A DNA stretch of 64,000 nt from Delphinus delphis (lineage: Eukaryota > Chordata > Mammalia > Artiodactyla > Delphinidae), in assembly GCF_949987515.2 (NCBI RefSeq), contig NC_082690.1, forward strand, positions 103,352,400 through 103,416,399, given 5' to 3'. Each line of letters starts with the position of its first letter. Within the stretch, counting starts at the first letter, position 1. Shown piece by piece: positions 62,500 through 64,000 of this stretch. The notes beneath the pieces were generated by a model. It was given only the letters and a program-made list of their open reading frames with translations. It searched no databases and was not told the origin of the DNA. A program made the translations under genes and the position numbers.

Positions 62500-62633
62500 T
62501 TTATTTATTTGTTTGTTTGTTTGTTTATTTAGTGGCTTGTGGGATCTTAGTTCCCCTACCAGAGATTGAACCCCGGCCACAGCAGTGAAAGCGCTGAGTC
62601 CTAACCACTGAACTGCCAGGGAATTCCCTGATA
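62500..62633 (-). mobile_element. Short CHR-2 type SINE
   Basis: A reverse copy with a (TTTG/TTTA)n tail, 'agtggcttgtgggatcttag' to 'gaactgccagggaattccc'. The duplication agctctaatttta is at 62,487-62,499 and 62,634-62,646. Confidence 0.9.
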
Positions 62634-63319
62634 GCTCTAATTTTAAAATGGGAATGATAGGAAGGTGGTTGTGATGATTAAATGAGATGTGTGTGCAAAG
62701 AACTCAACGAAATTCCAGGCACAGAGCAGAGCTGCCACGCCTCAGATATTTGTATCCCCCACTCCATCTTCCCCTTAGGCGCTGGGGCAGGGAGGAGGGG
62801 CAGAAACTACATTAAGCTTAGGCCCTGCCCATAAGGAACTCCTAACGGAGAGGAGGAGAAAAGGGAAGCTCTGAGCAGGTGACCTCACTTCCAGTAGGAT
62901 GTGATGGGGCCAAATGGGAGGTGTCGGTCGTTATGCACTGTTGGCTGAACTCCTGCTGTGCCAGGCCTGGGAGGATGAGACAGAGGTTACAAGATCTCAA
63001 TCCTCCGTCAATCGGGAGCTGAGACAAATCTGCGAGACCCCCAGACAAGTTGGCACGGTCATGTCCTGGGCACAGTTGAATCAGAGCCGGGGCAGGTATG
63101 TGACTTCAGTCCTGTCGCTTAGGTTCCCCACTCACGGAGGGAGGGGCTTGGCGCTGCTGATCCAGGCCTTGAGGTGCAACAAGTCCGTGAGCGAACACAG
63201 GCTTCAGCCAGGAGGGCTCCCCACAGGCGTGCAGCGCCACGTGGGCTCCCAGGGCTGATGAAAGAGACCCAGAAACAAGACGGATGCCTCTGCCTTTGTC
63301 CTTCTGTCCCTGACTTGTA

Positions 63320-63666
63320 CCCTTGATGTTTCAGCTCCTCAGCCCTGGACCAGAGAGAAGCTGGCGAGGACGAGCCCAGACAGCATCACTGCCTACGAGC
63401 TCTGCGCCTTCCTGCTTCCAGTTTTCAGACGAGTTTTCAACCCTCTTGGGAGAAAGTGATTTTTGTTATCTCGATCCTCTGACTTCATCGATCGTTTATC
63501 TTTCTTTTCCAAATTCCTTGGGCCAACTTTGGTCACACCACACGCACTTGGCAGGTGTTTGGTGTCTGGAAACCTCCCTCTAGGTGTTTCTTGAGGGTGG
63601 TGAGAGGAGGCAGCGGAGGCCGTGGTCCTGCGAGCAGACTGTCCAGGCCTGGGTGGTGAGGTCGCG
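63320..63666 (+). other. CDC42EP2: Upstream part of CDC42EP2 exon 2 or end of its intron
   Basis: At least three acceptor-like sites precede the ATG: ttgatgtttcag (ends about 63,335), cttcctgcttccag (ends about 63,421) and cctccctctag (ends about 63,583). The 5' UTR splice point cannot be chosen from sequence alone. Confidence 0.35.
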
Positions 63667-64000
63667 ATGTCCACCAAGGTGCCCATCTATCTGAAGCGCG
63701 GCAGCCGCAAAGGCAAGAAGGAGAAGCTGCGGGACCTGCTGTCCTCAGACATGATCAGCCCACCACTGGGGGACTTCCGTCACACCATTCACATCGGCAG
63801 TGGTGGCGGCAGTGACATGTTCGGTGACATCTCCTTCCTGCAAGGCAAGTTCCACCTCCTGCCGGGGACGGCGGTCGAGGAGGCCGAGGAGGATGGTGGC
63901 TTTGAGCTGCCCTTCCAGTTCACGCGCACGGCCACCCTGTGCGGGCGGGAGCTCCCCGACGGGCCGTCCCCTCTGCTCAAGAACGCCATCTCCCTCCCCG
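63667..64000 (+). CDS. CDC42EP2: Cdc42 effector protein 2 (partial, 5' part of coding exon)
   Basis: CDC42EP2 (Borg1/CEP2) binds active Cdc42 and promotes actin-based protrusions and septin reorganisation at the cell cortex. The frame opens MSTKVPIYLKRGSRKGKKEK, identical to my recollection of the human N-terminus. A CRIB motif covers about residues 30-44 (ISPPLGDFRHTIHIG, with Ile30, Ser31, Pro33, Phe37, His39, His42 and Gly44). The Borg homology regions GGGSDMFGDISFLQGKF and FQFTRTATLCGRELPDGP follow. Small differences from human lie around residues 69-80. The window ends after 111 codons and one base; human is about 210 residues, so roughly the second half is missing only because the window stops. 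The ATG has G at -3. The coding part is a single exon in other mammals. Confidence 0.96.
   Translation, partial: MSTKVPIYLKRGSRKGKKEKLRDLLSSDMISPPLGDFRHTIHIGSGGGSDMFGDISFLQGKFHLLPGTAVEEAEEDGGFELPFQFTRTATLCGRELPDGPSPLLKNAISLP

Larger units (their letters stand above)
58896..63320 (+). other. CDC42EP2: Presumed first intron of CDC42EP2
   Basis: It starts in the CpG island. It holds MIR fragments (about 60,000-60,090 minus, 60,495-60,620 plus, 62,640-62,735 plus) and two CHR SINEs. The rest is unique-looking. Its bounds depend on the proposed first exon and an unresolved acceptor. Confidence 0.5.

Noticed and set aside
1..64000. A novel gene system or cluster
   Set aside because: Both strands were read for unfamiliar conserved frames, RNA genes and repeats with unique spacers. 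All non-repeat coding signal belongs to POLA2 and CDC42EP2, so I see no undescribed system.

Overview
This is a window of mammalian nuclear DNA carrying one complete multi-exon gene and the start of a second. The repeats point to a cetacean, probably a toothed whale. About 28 tRNA-derived CHR-type SINEs are present (heads like 'cttccctggtggcgcagtgg'), and I see none of the Bov-tA/BovB repeats of ruminants. Four copies belong to a short, near-identical subfamily ending 'gtaccgc' plus poly(A), which I associate with dolphin-like genomes; the toothed-whale call is inference.

Layout. Bases 1-18,150 are intergenic and almost wholly repeats: SINEs, L1 and L2 fragments, MIRs, an MLT1 LTR and a hAT-like element. 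Bases 18,180-19,220 are a CpG-island promoter with E2F-, NRF1-, ETS- and RFX-like motifs. POLA2, the B subunit of DNA polymerase alpha-primase, runs on the plus strand from the ATG at 19,049 to the TGA at 43,869-43,871. I placed all 18 coding exons by splice sites, reading frame and recalled similarity to the human protein. They join to 1,797 nt, or 598 codons plus stop, with no frameshift or internal stop, which matches the human length. Intron 3 (23,314-23,528) has the marks of a minor-spliceosome (U12-type) intron. Bases 43,872-58,300 are intergenic: a probable POLA2 3' UTR, then L1, L2, MIR and SINE remnants and microsatellites. A second CpG island (about 58,500-59,760) looks like the promoter and non-coding first exon of CDC42EP2. 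The CDC42EP2 coding exon opens at 63,667 and runs off the window after 111 codons, including its CRIB motif. POLA2 followed by CDC42EP2 on the same strand agrees with the known order on human chromosome 11q13.

The two genes are neighbours, not a pathway. POLA2 serves initiation of DNA replication in the nucleus; CDC42EP2 is a Cdc42 effector that shapes actin and septins. I found no rRNA, functional tRNA, CRISPR array, bacterial gene or unfamiliar protein-coding system. The long GC-rich open frames near the CpG islands look like noise. The most notable points are the U12-type intron, the insertion archaeology (two SINEs stacked on one target site, an almost empty 39-nt SINE, an L1 landing at a SINE tail), inverted SINE pairs that could fold POLA2 pre-mRNA, and a roughly 10-kb block without SINEs over the 3' half of POLA2.
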